Source of the DNA: an uncultured Porphyromonadaceae bacterium
Lineage (GTDB): Bacteria; Bacteroidota; Bacteroidia; Bacteroidales; Muribaculaceae
NCBI GenBank assembly: GCA_946187345.1
Contig: CAMHQD010000012.1
Location: forward strand, 1 to 59,315
Reading direction: 5' to 3'
Length of the DNA stretch: 59,315 nt
This document shows positions 43,012 through 52,420 of the stretch, in pieces. Below the pieces are notes generated by a model that had not been told where the DNA came from, made no database searches, and was given only the letters and a program-made list of their open reading frames with translations. The number at the start of each line of letters is the position of its first letter. The stretch's first letter is position 1. The position numbers and the translations under genes were made by a program.

Positions 43012-45316
43012 ACTTCCATGTGAGGTCGAACATGAAAGTGCGTCGACCTGGATTACGCGACGTGATGTCACGTTGGCCGAAGATTGTCGCTGATGTCCGG
43101 TTGGTGTTGAAGATGTCCACGCACCGCAAGTCGGCCGTCAGCGTGCCCAGGCGACCGAGGCTAAAGTCGCGTTGCACTCCCGCGGTGGCGCTGAAACGCG
43201 TCCGGGTGAGCCGGTAGTTATTGTATTCGCCTTTTGAGGCCCAATGCAAGTCGGCGCTGAGGCGGAAGTCATGCGGCAACTCGATCACATTTTTCCAATC
43301 GAGCATCACCCACGGACGATTGAGGGTAATCATCGAGCCGGCGGCGGTGAGTGACTTGTAGTTTTGGAACATCGACACCACGCTCCATGTGGGATGCCAG
43401 CAGCCCACGGTGGGCCGCGCCGACGCTATCAGCGTCAACTGATTGTAGGCGTCACGGCTATTGACGGGCCTCACGAGGCTCACTAACGGGTCTTCGGCAC
43501 CCGGATACGGCTCGGTGCTCATCGTCACGGCATCCTTGATACGGCCATAATTCACGGTCAGGTTAGCCCATTTGTAACCGGCGTTGAACACGAGGCTATG
43601 GGTATAGGTGGGACGCAGGTAGGGGTTACCGCTCTGGTAGGTGTAACGGTTGATATAGATTGTTGAACTGGTGAGGTTAGAGTAATGCGGACGCTCGATG
43701 TCACGGCGGTAGGACAACGAGAGTTGCACCTTGCCCACAGGCAGCGAGACCACCGCCGTGGGAAACCAGTCGCCATAGTTGCGGCACACCTCGCTCTCTC
43801 TGGCACCGAAGTTGTAATAATCGTTCGCCAAGTGCTCATATCGCAGTCCGGCCTGCACAAACACACGGCCGAAGCGGTGACCGTACTCGGCGAATGCCGC
43901 CGCTGCCGTCTCGTTAATCTTGGTGTCGGTCGCCGTGACGGGCACGGCATCGGTTGCCGTGAATGAATAGGCGTCAGTGCGGCAGTTGTGGGAATACTCG
44001 GCGCCAAACGAGAGGTTACCGTTGCCCACTTGCCAGCCAAGGATGAGTTTTGACGCCCAGAATTTGTTGCCGCTCGTCGTGTTGCTCTCAATGCCGCGCT
44101 CGGTTGCCGCGCCGTCGGCAGGCAGCGTCGTCTCGCGTGTGCTACCCGGAGAACGCGTGTCATCAAACAGGCCGTCAACATTCAACTCGATGCTCAGGCG
44201 GTTCACCTTGCCGGTATAATAGACGTTAAAAATGTGCTTATCGAAACTGTCTTCCTGCGTGATGTCACTCTCGGAGCGCTCGGTAAACACACCGTTACGG
44301 TAGTTGTCGGTGTTAAACCAGCCGTTGAAACTGCCTTTGGGATGACGGTCATACTTATAGAAAGCGCCCATGCTGTGATTTTCGTTAACCATATAGTTGA
44401 GTTGCAGTTGCGGCGACCACCCTTTCCATATGGTTTTCGACTCTTGGGTGCTAATCGCGTCGTAGCGGTCGGCACCCACGTAGTATAATAGGTCGTGCGC
44501 CTGCAACGACTTGGAGTGTCCATACCGGCCGGCCCACAGCGAGGCGGTCACGTCCAGGCCGCCCGTGCGGTAGTTCACGTCAAGATTGTTGGTGATTGTG
44601 AATCCATATTGGTACATCGCACCCACGTATTCTTGAAAACTGAAGCCGTCGCCCTGCGACTTCTTGAGCGTGATGCGCACCACCGCCTTGACCGATGCCG
44701 CGTAACGGGCACCGGGGTTCTGCACCACATCTACATATTGTATCTGGTCGGAACGCAGGCGCGACAACTCCTTGATATCATGCACGCGGCGTCCGTTGAT
44801 GTACACCTCAGCATCTCCGCGGCCGAGCACTTTCACCGCGCCGTCGCGCTCGGCTTCGACCGAGGGGATGTGGGCCAGCGCGTCGCTCACCGTGCCGGCC
44901 TTCTCGAGAATGGTACCCTCGACGGTGGTGCGCATCGCGTCGCCCTTGACGTGAGTCTTCGGCAAGGGGCTCTTCACTACTATCTCGCCAAGCAACTGCG
45001 CGTCCTCCTCCATTGTGAGAGGGCCGGATGGCAGGATGTCGACATATAAAGTCTTGTAACCGATGCTTGACAACCTCAACACGCGGTTGTCCATATCGGC
45101 CGCGATGTGGAACACTCCGGCCTCGTCCGTCACAGTGCCTTGCACCATGGCGCTATCGGGCAACGACAGCAACACCACATTAACAAACGACATGGCCTCA
45201 CCGCGCGCGTCCACTACACGTCCTTGCACATCCGCCGGCGTGGCCCACGCCGCCACCTGCGTCATCATCGCCGCGGCGACAATCGCCGCCAATCTGATTC
45301 TAATTTTTTCCATCAT
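42947..45316 (-). CDS. Outer-membrane beta-barrel receptor (TonB-dependent-like)
   Basis: The start at 45316 gives about 789 residues beginning MMEKIRIRLAAIVAAAMMTQVAA, a signal peptide; the -7 box at 45350-45343 excludes the longer frame. A carboxypeptidase-regulatory-like Ig domain follows (VQGRVVDARGEAMSFVNVVLLS), then a plug-like domain with VYINGRRVHDIKELSRL, and a barrel with many alternating aromatic strands. It matches the outer-membrane family that lacks a strong TonB box. Substrate uptake or sensing is likely. It is divergent from a membrane LytTR regulator, which often controls such receptors in Bacteroidetes. Confidence 0.85.
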   Translation of the reverse strand: MMEKIRIRLAAIVAAAMMTQVAAWATPADVQGRVVDARGEAMSFVNVVLLSLPDSAMVQGTVTDEAGVFHIAADMDNRVLRLSSIGYKTLYVDILPSGPLTMEEDAQLLGEIVVKSPLPKTHVKGDAMRTTVEGTILEKAGTVSDALAHIPSVEAERDGAVKVLGRGDAEVYINGRRVHDIKELSRLRSDQIQYVDVVQNPGARYAASVKAVVRITLKKSQGDGFSFQEYVGAMYQYGFTITNNLDVNYRTGGLDVTASLWAGRYGHSKSLQAHDLLYYVGADRYDAISTQESKTIWKGWSPQLQLNYMVNENHSMGAFYKYDRHPKGSFNGWFNTDNYRNGVFTERSESDITQEDSFDKHIFNVYYTGKVNRLSIELNVDGLFDDTRSPGSTRETTLPADGAATERGIESNTTSGNKFWASKLILGWQVGNGNLSFGAEYSHNCRTDAYSFTATDAVPVTATDTKINETAAAAFAEYGHRFGRVFVQAGLRYEHLANDYYNFGARESEVCRNYGDWFPTAVVSLPVGKVQLSLSYRRDIERPHYSNLTSSTIYINRYTYQSGNPYLRPTYTHSLVFNAGYKWANLTVNYGRIKDAVTMSTEPYPGAEDPLVSLVRPVNSRDAYNQLTLIASARPTVGCWHPTWSVVSMFQNYKSLTAAGSMITLNRPWVMLDWKNVIELPHDFRLSADLHWASKGEYNNYRLTRTRFSATAGVQRDFSLGRLGTLTADLRCVDIFNTNRTSATIFGQRDITSRNPGRRTFMFDLTWKFNEARSKYRGSGAGDKQKARM

Positions 45317-45342
45317 AAATTTTTCGATTTTTGTTGACGCGG

Positions 45343-45350
45343 CAAAATTA
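45343..45350 (-). promoter_or_regulatory. -7 box of the receptor gene
   Basis: TAATTTTG on the minus strand, 26 bases before the ATG at 45316. The box is part of a direct repeat CAAA(A)TTAGTG, whose second copy lies at 45371-45380. Confidence 0.6.
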
Positions 45351-45432
45351 GTGCCGGTGGTCGGCTCACGCAAATTAGTGGGATATTCGGCACAATTCTG
45401 TGACGAATAACGTTATTTTTGAAAAATAATAC

Positions 45433-45440
45433 TACCTTTG
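45433..45440 (+). promoter_or_regulatory. -7 box of the LytTR regulator
   Basis: TACCTTTG ends 8 bases before the ATG at 45449, so the transcript has a very short leader. The receptor's -7 box is 83 bases away on the other strand, in a shared divergent control region. Confidence 0.6.
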
Positions 45441-45448
45441 CGCTTATT

Positions 45449-46351
45449 ATGAGCAACAATTGGAAAGAAACATTGACCGTGCGTGTCGTCAGCGTGGGGT
45501 TCACTTGCCTGGCTTTTGCCGTGTTCAAGCCTCTCGGCATGGATGGCTTGGCGACAATGCTATACGCGCATCTTCTCATCGTGTGGCTATTGGGCGTGGG
45601 TGTGTGTTACATCACCGAGGCCATCATGAGGCACATTGTGGGTATGCCCGCCTCGCTTGACCACGGTGTCGACTACATCATCAAGCGCAACTTGCGGTTC
45701 CAACTCATCAACTCACCGTTGGAGGCAATTATGATGTGTGCCTATCTGCATTTGCCGATGACGACGGCCGGTTTGCCCGATCCGCTATCGGTTAGAGGCA
45801 TCGGCCAGACTGTGCTGCTCATCGCCTTTTGCTCATTTGCCATCGGTCTCTATTGGCGTTTTAAATTCCGCAGCCGCTATCTCGAGGCGGAACTGCGTGA
45901 GGTGAAAGCGCTCAACCTCGCCTTGCGGTCTGTGCCTGCCGATCCATCCTCATTGAGTGGCGATGCAGAAGTGCCCTCCACTATCACCCTCACCGGCAGC
46001 ACGAGCGACACGGTGACTCTCAACGTGAGTGATTTGCTCTTTGTGGAGGCTGTGGGCAACTATGTGAAGGTGTGCTATTGTAGCGCCGGCAAGGTGCGGG
46101 CCGATATGTTGCGCGCCACCTCCAAGCAGATTGAGGATGCGCTGCGCGATTATCCTATGATAGTGCGTTGCCACCGCGCTTTTCTTGTCAACTTGGGTCT
46201 GGTTGAGCAAGTAACCTCAAGCGGTGGCAACATGCGGCTGGCTATGCGACAATGCGATGAGACAGTGCCCGTCTCCCGCAGTCACATCGCCACTATCAAA
46301 GCCCAACTATCGACAATAGCCTCCTCCCCTGCCTCGCCCACGACCGACTGA
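45449..46351 (+). CDS. Membrane-bound LytTR-family transcription regulator
   Basis: The start at 45449 gives 300 residues (MSNNWKETLTVRVVS); the open frame from 45419 overlaps the -7 box. Four hydrophobic spans occupy about residues 8-145, followed by a linker and a LytTR DNA-binding domain (about 175-285) with LLFVEAVGNYVKVCYC, the segment VRCHRAFLVNLGLVEQV and the end VSRSHIATIK. It is a one-component regulator that would bind DNA while anchored in the inner membrane. It is divergent from the outer-membrane receptor and is likely to control it and itself. The signal is unknown. Confidence 0.85.
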   Translation: MSNNWKETLTVRVVSVGFTCLAFAVFKPLGMDGLATMLYAHLLIVWLLGVGVCYITEAIMRHIVGMPASLDHGVDYIIKRNLRFQLINSPLEAIMMCAYLHLPMTTAGLPDPLSVRGIGQTVLLIAFCSFAIGLYWRFKFRSRYLEAELREVKALNLALRSVPADPSSLSGDAEVPSTITLTGSTSDTVTLNVSDLLFVEAVGNYVKVCYCSAGKVRADMLRATSKQIEDALRDYPMIVRCHRAFLVNLGLVEQVTSSGGNMRLAMRQCDETVPVSRSHIATIKAQLSTIASSPASPTTD

Positions 46352-46403
46352 CCAAACTTAATGTAAAAGTGATTGATAATCATGTTAATAATAAGCGGTT
46401 ACT

Positions 46404-46433
46404 TGTAGGGGCAGAATAAATTCTGCCCCTACA
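46404..46433. terminator. 14-bp hairpin after the LytTR gene
   Basis: Positions 46404-46417 pair perfectly with 46420-46433 around a 2-base loop, and ATTTC follows on the plus strand. The GTAGGGGCAGAAT arm resembles short palindromes widely dispersed in bacterial genomes, so it may also be a mobile repeat. Confidence 0.6.
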
Positions 46434-46481
46434 TTTCTCATAACAATCAATTTATCTACGCGGCTGGGCTGGCGCCGGTGG

Positions 46482-46520
46482 AAAAAGAGCGCCTCGGTCC
46501 GTTGGTAAGGGCCGAGGCGC
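46482..46520 (-). terminator. Terminator of dnaK
   Basis: On the minus strand a 12-bp stem (46520-46509 with 46500-46489, one G:T pair) is followed by CTCTTTTTCC, a typical intrinsic terminator, 25 bases after the dnaK stop. Confidence 0.75.
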
Positions 46521-46544
46521 GGTGTATTGAAATGATTATCTCGT

Positions 46545-48461
46545 TTACTTCACTTCCTCAAAGGGGACATCTTCCGGGCCGTCGTTGCCGCCCTGGCCGC
46601 CTTGCTGACCTCCGAAGGGGTTCTGGCCGCCGAAGGGGTTGCCACCGGGCTGGCCGCCCTGTGCGGCTTGAGCCTGCTGATACATCGTCTGGAAGAGTTC
46701 TGTGAGTTCCTTGCTGGCGGTATCGATGGCAGCGAGATCCTGCGCCTTGTGAGCCTCGCGGAGTTTATTGAGGGCGTCCTCGATCTTGCTCTTAAGGTCG
46801 GCCGGCAACTTGTCGCCATTCTCCTTCAGAGTCTTCTCGGTCTGGAAAATGAGAGCGTCGGCCTCGTTAATCTTGTCGATGCGTTCGCGCTCACGGGCGT
46901 CGGCGGCGGCGTTTGCCTCGGCTTCTGCCTTCATGCGCTTGATCTCCTCGTCGGTCAGGCCGCTGGATGCCTCGATACGGATACTCTGCTCCTTACCTGT
47001 GGCTTTGTCCTTAGCGCTGACGTTCATAATGCCGTTGGCGTCGATGTCAAAACTCACCTCAATCTGCGGGATGCCACGCGGCGCGGGGGCGATGCCGTCC
47101 AGGTGGAAGCGGCCCAACGTCTTGCAGTCGCGCGCCATGGGGCGCTCACCCTGCAGCACATGGATTTCCACCTCGGGCTGGTTGTCAGAAGCGGTGCTGA
47201 ACACCTGACTCTTGTGGGTCGGGATGGTGGTGTTGGCATCAATCAACTTGGTCATCACGCCGCCCAAAGTCTCGATACCCACCGAGAGGGGCACAACGTC
47301 AAGCAGCAACACGTCCTTCACCTCGCCGGTGATCACACCGCCCTGGATAGCGGCACCCACGGCGACCACCTCATCGGGGTTCACACCCTTGCTCGGTGCC
47401 TTGCCGAAGAACTTCTCGACCGTCTGCTGGATGGCGGGGATACGTGTTGAGCCACCCACGAGGATGACCTCGTCAATCTCGCCGGTGGAGAGACCGGCGT
47501 CGCTCAATGCCTTGCGGCAAGGCTCCATCGTAGCCTGAATCAGGTCATCGCAGAGTTGCTCAAACTTGGCACGGCTCAGGGTCTTCACCAAGTGCTTCGG
47601 CATCATGTCAACCTGCATAATGTAGGGCAGGTTAATCTCGGTGCTGGTTGAACTGGACAACTCAATCTTGGCCTTCTCGGCAGCCTCCTTAAGGCGCTGC
47701 ATAGCCATCGGGTCACGGCGCAGGTCGATGCCGGGGTTGTCGTTCTGGAACTCCTCGGCCAGCCAGTTGATGATGCGCTGGTCAAAGTCATCGCCTCCCA
47801 GGTGGGTGTCGCCGTTGGTCGACTTCACCTCGATGATATTGCCGCTGATGTTCAGAATCGAGATATCAAACGTGCCGCCACCCAAGTCAAACACGGCAAT
47901 GTTCTTGTCGTCGCTCTCCTTGTCGAGGCCATAGGCCAACGCGGCGGCTGTAGGCTCATTGATAATACGCTGCACCTTGAGGCCCGCGATCTCACCTGCC
48001 TCCTTGGTGGCCTTGCGCTGCGCGTCGTTGAAGTAGGCAGGCACGGTGATGACAGCCTCGTCGACGGTGGTGCCCAGGTAGTCCTCGGCGGTCTTCTTCA
48101 TCTTCTGGAGAATCATTGCCGAGATTTCCTGCGGCGTGTACTGGCGGTCGCCGATAAGCACACGGGGTTGGCCGGCGCCATTGTCAACAACCTTATACGG
48201 CATACGGTTCACATCGCCGGTGACGTTGTTGAACTGCTCACCCATAAAACGCTTGATTGAGAACACGGTGCCAGTCGGGTTCATAATCGCCTGACGCTTT
48301 GCCGGGTCGCCCACAATGCGCTCGCCATTATCCTTGAAAGCCACCACGCTCGGGGTGGTGTTGCGGCCCTCACTGTTGGGAATCACCACGGGGTTGGTAC
48401 CCTCGAGAACCGATACGCACGAATTAGTCGTGCCAAGGTCAATACCTATAATCTTACCCAT
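46545..48461 (-). CDS. dnaK: Molecular chaperone DnaK (Hsp70)
   Basis: The 638-residue chaperone begins [21 protein letters not shown], with the phosphate loops [14 protein letters not shown] and [14 protein letters not shown] of the ATPase domain. The substrate-binding domain and a helical lid follow. The tail is Gly/Gln-rich ([21 protein letters not shown]) and ends in EEVK, as in many bacterial DnaK proteins. No grpE or dnaJ is adjacent, so the gene is monocistronic. A sigma-54-like promoter and repeated TGGCAGA words lie upstream. Confidence 0.97.
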   Translation of the reverse strand: MGKIIGIDLGTTNSCVSVLEGTNPVVIPNSEGRNTTPSVVAFKDNGERIVGDPAKRQAIMNPTGTVFSIKRFMGEQFNNVTGDVNRMPYKVVDNGAGQPRVLIGDRQYTPQEISAMILQKMKKTAEDYLGTTVDEAVITVPAYFNDAQRKATKEAGEIAGLKVQRIINEPTAAALAYGLDKESDDKNIAVFDLGGGTFDISILNISGNIIEVKSTNGDTHLGGDDFDQRIINWLAEEFQNDNPGIDLRRDPMAMQRLKEAAEKAKIELSSSTSTEINLPYIMQVDMMPKHLVKTLSRAKFEQLCDDLIQATMEPCRKALSDAGLSTGEIDEVILVGGSTRIPAIQQTVEKFFGKAPSKGVNPDEVVAVGAAIQGGVITGEVKDVLLLDVVPLSVGIETLGGVMTKLIDANTTIPTHKSQVFSTASDNQPEVEIHVLQGERPMARDCKTLGRFHLDGIAPAPRGIPQIEVSFDIDANGIMNVSAKDKATGKEQSIRIEASSGLTDEEIKRMKAEAEANAAADARERERIDKINEADALIFQTEKTLKENGDKLPADLKSKIEDALNKLREAHKAQDLAAIDTASKELTELFQTMYQQAQAAQGGQPGGNPFGGQNPFGGQQGGQGGNDGPEDVPFEEVK

Positions 48462-48542
48462 AATTGTATTTGTTTTTAATTTTGTCTTGTTAATAATATT
48501 TGTTATAACCTACCGCACTTCGCGGTCTGTCACCCGTCTTTT

Positions 48543-48558
48543 AGCAACATACATGCCA
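48543..48558 (-). promoter_or_regulatory. Sigma-54-like -24/-12 promoter of dnaK
   Basis: On the minus strand TGGCATGTATGTTGCT (48558-48543) matches the consensus TGGCACG-N4-TTGCW at all but one fixed position, with GG and GC exactly 12 apart. The predicted start near 48532 leaves a leader of about 70 bases. Two TGGCAGA words 24 bp apart lie further upstream (48585-48579 and 48609-48603). Confidence 0.6.
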
Positions 48559-48688
48559 GTGCTGACAATCGGTTGTTTTCTGCCATTTTGTCACAAATTC
48601 AGTCTGCCACTTTGCCTTTAGAGTGACACATCGTTTGCTCAATCAAAATCATGTTGATAAAAAGAGTGGAATTGTGATATATTTTTTG

Positions 48689-48696
48689 TAACTTTG
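48689..48696 (+). promoter_or_regulatory. -7 box of the sugar operon
   Basis: TAACTTTG lies 29 bases before the rmlB ATG. An upstream TTG (48672-48674) is at a 14-nt spacing, which is short. Confidence 0.6.
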
Positions 48697-48725
48697 CAGG
48701 TTGAATAAGACCGAACGATTAATTG

Positions 48726-49907
48726 ATGAAGACTTATCTGATAACGGGCGGAGCCGGTTTCATCGGCTCCAACTTCGTGAAATATGTTTTAGGCAAGTGG
48801 GGCAATGATGTGAAAATCATTATCCTCGACGCCTTGACATATGCCGGAAACGTGCGCTCAATCGAGCAAGAGATGGAGCGCGGCAACGTAACGTTTGTAC
48901 ACGGCGACATCGGCGACACGGCATTAGTGATGCGGCTACTGACGCTCCACGATGTCGACTACATCGTCAACTTCGCCGCCGAGAGCCACGTGGACCGCAG
49001 TATCACCAATCCGCGTCTATTCCTCGAGACAAATGTGCTGGGCACTCATAATATGCTTGAATGTGCCCGACAGGCTTGGCGCGGCCGCGAGGCGGGCCGC
49101 AAGTTCTTGCAGATTGGCACCGACGAGGTCTACGGCTCACTGGCCAAGGACTATGACGCGCCACAACCGCTTGTGGTGGACGATGCGCTCGCGCGTGTGA
49201 TTGCGGGCCGCGACCCGCAGTCGCTCATCACTTTCGGTACACGCTTTTTCACCGAGACAACGCCCGTGGCACCTCGTTCACCTTACAGTGCCAGCAAGAC
49301 AAGCGCCGACCTGATCACTATGGCCTATCACGCCACCTATGGTCTGCCGGTGAATATCACTCGCTGCAGCAACAACTACGGCCCCTACCACTTCCCCGAG
49401 AAACTCATCCCGCTGGTGATTAACAACGTGTTGCACGGCAAATCTCTGCCTGTTTATGGTCGCGGACTCAACGTGCGCGACTGGCTCTATGTCGAGGACC
49501 ACTGCAAGGCCATCGACTTGGTGCTGCGTCACGGCGAGGTGGGAGAAGTCTACAACGTGGGCGGCTTGAACGAGATGAGCAACATCGACATTGTCAAGTT
49601 GATTATTAAGACCATCGCACGCATTATGCGCGACGAGCCACAATACCGCTCGCTGCTGCAATGCCCGTTGGAAAAGGTCAGCGATGACCTGATTACATTC
49701 GTCACCGACCGTCCGGGTCACGATATGCGCTACGCGATCAATCCAACAAAGATTGCCTCCAAATTAGGCTGGTATCCCGAGACGCCGTTCGCGGTCGGCA
49801 TTGAGAAAACCGTCCGTTGGAACCTCGACAACGCGGCTTGGGTGCGCGAGGTCACCTCCGGCGAATATCAACTCTATTACGACAGGCAATACAGCGAGCG
49901 ACGATAA
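48726..49907 (+). CDS. rmlB: dTDP-glucose 4,6-dehydratase
   Basis: RmlB converts dTDP-glucose to dTDP-4-keto-6-deoxyglucose. The 393-residue SDR enzyme begins MKTYLITGGAGFIGSNF with the NAD loop TGGAGFIG. It has NFAAESHVDRSI, the TDEVYGS segment, and the catalytic YSASK motif in SPYSASKTSADL. It is about 40 residues longer than the E. coli protein, with an insertion around 140-180. The open frame can be extended by one TTG codon, but the ATG at 48726 is the better start. It heads a five- to six-gene plus-strand operon with rmlA 52 bases downstream. Confidence 0.95.
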   Translation: MKTYLITGGAGFIGSNFVKYVLGKWGNDVKIIILDALTYAGNVRSIEQEMERGNVTFVHGDIGDTALVMRLLTLHDVDYIVNFAAESHVDRSITNPRLFLETNVLGTHNMLECARQAWRGREAGRKFLQIGTDEVYGSLAKDYDAPQPLVVDDALARVIAGRDPQSLITFGTRFFTETTPVAPRSPYSASKTSADLITMAYHATYGLPVNITRCSNNYGPYHFPEKLIPLVINNVLHGKSLPVYGRGLNVRDWLYVEDHCKAIDLVLRHGEVGEVYNVGGLNEMSNIDIVKLIIKTIARIMRDEPQYRSLLQCPLEKVSDDLITFVTDRPGHDMRYAINPTKIASKLGWYPETPFAVGIEKTVRWNLDNAAWVREVTSGEYQLYYDRQYSERR

Positions 49908-49959
49908 CTTTGACTATTCGATTATTCGACCATTCGAGGAACAATAACGAACGATTAAA

Positions 49960-50841
49960 ATGAAAGGCATCGTATTAGCCGGAGGCTCCGGCACACGGCT
50001 GTATCCGGCAACGCGCGGCGTGTCGAAGCAGTTGATTCCCATCTATGACAAACCGATGGTGTACTATCCAATCTCGGTGCTGATGCTGGCAGGCATCCGC
50101 GAGATTTTGATTATCAGCACGCCGCACGATCTGCCCGCCTTTGAGCGGCTATTGGGCGATGGTCACGAGATGGGTGTCCACTTTGAGTTTGCGGCACAGC
50201 CGCGGCCCGAGGGATTGGCTCAGGCGTTCGTCATCGGCCGCGAGTTTATCGGCGATGATGACGTGTGTCTTGTGCTTGGCGACAACATCTTCTACGGTCA
50301 GGGCTTCACCGGGATGCTCAAGGCCGCCGCACAGCAGACATCCGCCGAGCGTGTCGCCACCCTCTTTGCCTATCCGGTCAAAGACCCGAACCGCTTTGGC
50401 GTGGTGGAGTTTGACAACAACGGGAACGTGCTGAGCCTCGAGGAAAAGCCGCTGCAACCGCGCAGCAACTACGCCGTGACCGGCCTCTACTTCTACCCCG
50501 CCAACGTTGTGGACGTGGCATCTGTCATCAAGCCCAGCGCGCGCGGCGAACTGGAAATCACCACTGTCAACCAGTGGTATTTGGAACGGGGACGCGTCAA
50601 GGTGACGACCCTCGGACGCGGCTTCGCCTGGCTCGACACCGGCACCCCGGGGTCGATGCTTGACGCGGCTAACTATATCCAAACCATCGAGACGATGCAG
50701 GGCGTGCAGGTGGCGTCGCTGGAAGAAATCGCCTTCCGCAAGGGGTGGATAGACGCGAGGCAGCTGCGTGCCATTGCTCAACCGATGAGCCAAAACGACT
50801 ATGGACAATACCTTCTCAATCTCGCCGACAATGGACAATAA
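49960..50841 (+). CDS. rmlA: Glucose-1-phosphate thymidylyltransferase
   Basis: RmlA makes dTDP-glucose from dTTP and glucose 1-phosphate. The 293 residues begin [20 protein letters not shown], with the nucleotide-binding GGSGTRL loop and the lysine of [22 protein letters not shown] and [10 protein letters not shown] complete the active site. It has standard length. Its 3' end overlaps the start of the ketoisomerase gene by 11 bases, which suggests translational coupling. Confidence 0.96.
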   Translation: MKGIVLAGGSGTRLYPATRGVSKQLIPIYDKPMVYYPISVLMLAGIREILIISTPHDLPAFERLLGDGHEMGVHFEFAAQPRPEGLAQAFVIGREFIGDDDVCLVLGDNIFYGQGFTGMLKAAAQQTSAERVATLFAYPVKDPNRFGVVEFDNNGNVLSLEEKPLQPRSNYAVTGLYFYPANVVDVASVIKPSARGELEITTVNQWYLERGRVKVTTLGRGFAWLDTGTPGSMLDAANYIQTIETMQGVQVASLEEIAFRKGWIDARQLRAIAQPMSQNDYGQYLLNLADNGQ

Positions 50842-51241
50842 CAAACCACAACCGCGAGTGGTGGAATTGGGCAAAATCCACGACCCACGCGGCAACCTCA
50901 CTGTGATAGAAAGCGCCGGTGAAGCATTACCCTTTGACATCAAGCGAGTTTACTTCCTCTACGACGTGCCGGCCGGCGCCGAGCGAGGTGGCCACAGCCA
51001 CCGCCGGTGCCACGAAGCCCTCATCGCTATCAGTGGGAGTTTTGACGTCACCCTTGACGATGGCGCACGCCGCCGCACGGTGACCCTCAACCGTCCCTAT
51101 CAGGCACTGCACATCGTGCCGGGCGTGTGGCGCACCCTCGACAACTTCTCGTCAGGTGCCGTGTGCCTGGTCATCGCCAGTGAGCACTACGATGAAGGTG
51201 ACTACATCCGCGACTACGAGGAATTCAAGAATACCATCTAG
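50831..51241 (+). CDS. dTDP-4-oxo-6-deoxyglucose 3,4-ketoisomerase (FdtA/QdtA-like)
   Basis: A 136-residue cupin ([23 protein letters not shown]). FdtA-type enzymes shift the keto group of dTDP-4-keto-6-deoxyglucose from C4 to C3, opening the way to 3-amino sugars. The metal/active-site histidines appear in [17 protein letters not shown], and the cupin core in FDVTLDDG. The start at 50831 overlaps rmlA by 11 bases; an in-frame ATG at 50801 is less likely. The following aminotransferase supports the role. Whether the product is the 6-deoxy-galacto (Fdt) or gluco (Qdt) form cannot be told. Confidence 0.85.
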   Translation: MDNNKPQPRVVELGKIHDPRGNLTVIESAGEALPFDIKRVYFLYDVPAGAERGGHSHRRCHEALIAISGSFDVTLDDGARRRTVTLNRPYQALHIVPGVWRTLDNFSSGAVCLVIASEHYDEGDYIRDYEEFKNTI

Positions 51242-51280
51242 GGTATCTAGGAAACAAGAGAAAACGACATATAGGAGACA

Positions 51281-52420
51281 ATGAGATATCCGTTTCTTGA
51301 CTTGAAGGCGGCCGGCGCGCCACTGATGGAGGAACTGCAAGAGGCCGCCACAAGAGTTATAGCCAGTGGGTGGTACTTGCGCGGAGAGGAAACCGCGGCT
51401 TTGGAGCGCGAGATGGCAACGCTGTGCCAAACTGCCCACTGCGTAGCCGTTAGCAACGGGCTGGACGCGTTGCGGTTAGTGCTACGCGCATGGCTCGAGA
51501 TGGGGCGGCTGCAACCCGGCGATAAGGTGGCCGTGCAAGCCAATACTTACATTGCCAGCGTGCTTGCCATCACAGACTCGGGGCTCACCCCGGTTCTCAT
51601 CGACCCTTACGACCGTTCGTTCAACCTCCACCCTGCACTGCTCGAGTTGGAGTTGGAAAAGCAGCCGGACATAAAAGCATTGATGCCGGTACACCTCTAC
51701 GGCACACCGTGCTGGGGTTTCGGAATGAGCGAACTGATAGAAAAACACAACCTGCTTGTGCTTGAAGATAACGCGCAGGCAATCGGCGCTCGCGCGGCAT
51801 GGCCGGGGCTGCATGGCACGAAGACGACGGGATCGCTTGGTCATGCCGCGGCCACAAGTTTCTACCCCACAAAGAACGTGGGTGCGCTGGGCGATGCCGG
51901 CTGCGTGACCACCAATGACGCGGAACTGGCTGCGACAGTGCGCGCGCTGGCCAATTACGGCAGCGACACCCGCTATCATAACATCTACCGCGGCTTCAAC
52001 TGCCGTATGGACGAGATGCAGGCCGCACTGCTGCGCGTCAAGTTGCGCCACCTGTCCGAGGAAACAGCACGACGACAGGCCGTTGCCGAGGCCTACAACG
52101 AGGCAATCATGAGCCCTTACGTCATCAAGCCCGATATTGACCCCGGCATGACGCAGGTGTGGCACCAATATGTGGTGCAAGTGGCATCGCCGATGCGTGA
52201 CGCCTTCCGTCAGCACCTCGCCGCTGGCGGCGTGGGGACAGACATTCACTACGCCGTGCCGCCCCACCGCCAGCCATGCTATAGTAACGAGTTTGGCAAC
52301 CTGGATTTACCGGTCACCGACACCCTCGCCGGCCGCGTAGTGAGCCTCCCCATCGCACCGCCCATCACCGTGGACGACGCACGCGCCATCGCCGAAATAA
52401 TCAATCGCTTTGCAATTTGA
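51281..52420 (+). CDS. DegT-family sugar 3-aminotransferase (FdtB/QdtB-like)
   Basis: A 379-residue PLP enzyme that aminates a keto-sugar nucleotide. The DegT/DnrJ family markers are SNGLDALRLVLRAW, VQANTYIASVLAI, LEDNAQAIGA and the PLP lysine K198 in TSFYPTKNVGALGDAG. The N-terminus MRYPFLDLKAAGAPLMEEL is typical. With the ketoisomerase upstream it should yield a dTDP-3-amino-3,6-dideoxyhexose. Its stop overlaps the next gene by 11 bases. Confidence 0.9.
   Translation: MRYPFLDLKAAGAPLMEELQEAATRVIASGWYLRGEETAALEREMATLCQTAHCVAVSNGLDALRLVLRAWLEMGRLQPGDKVAVQANTYIASVLAITDSGLTPVLIDPYDRSFNLHPALLELELEKQPDIKALMPVHLYGTPCWGFGMSELIEKHNLLVLEDNAQAIGARAAWPGLHGTKTTGSLGHAAATSFYPTKNVGALGDAGCVTTNDAELAATVRALANYGSDTRYHNIYRGFNCRMDEMQAALLRVKLRHLSEETARRQAVAEAYNEAIMSPYVIKPDIDPGMTQVWHQYVVQVASPMRDAFRQHLAAGGVGTDIHYAVPPHRQPCYSNEFGNLDLPVTDTLAGRVVSLPIAPPITVDDARAIAEIINRFAI

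Noticed and set aside
46404..46433. Possible insertion-sequence end
   Set aside because: It is a single short palindrome with no partner repeat, target duplication or transposase nearby; a terminator or dispersed repeat is simpler.
50149..50943. 264-residue minus-strand ORF opposite rmlA
   Set aside because: It is antisense to rmlA and the ketoisomerase gene and has no family features.
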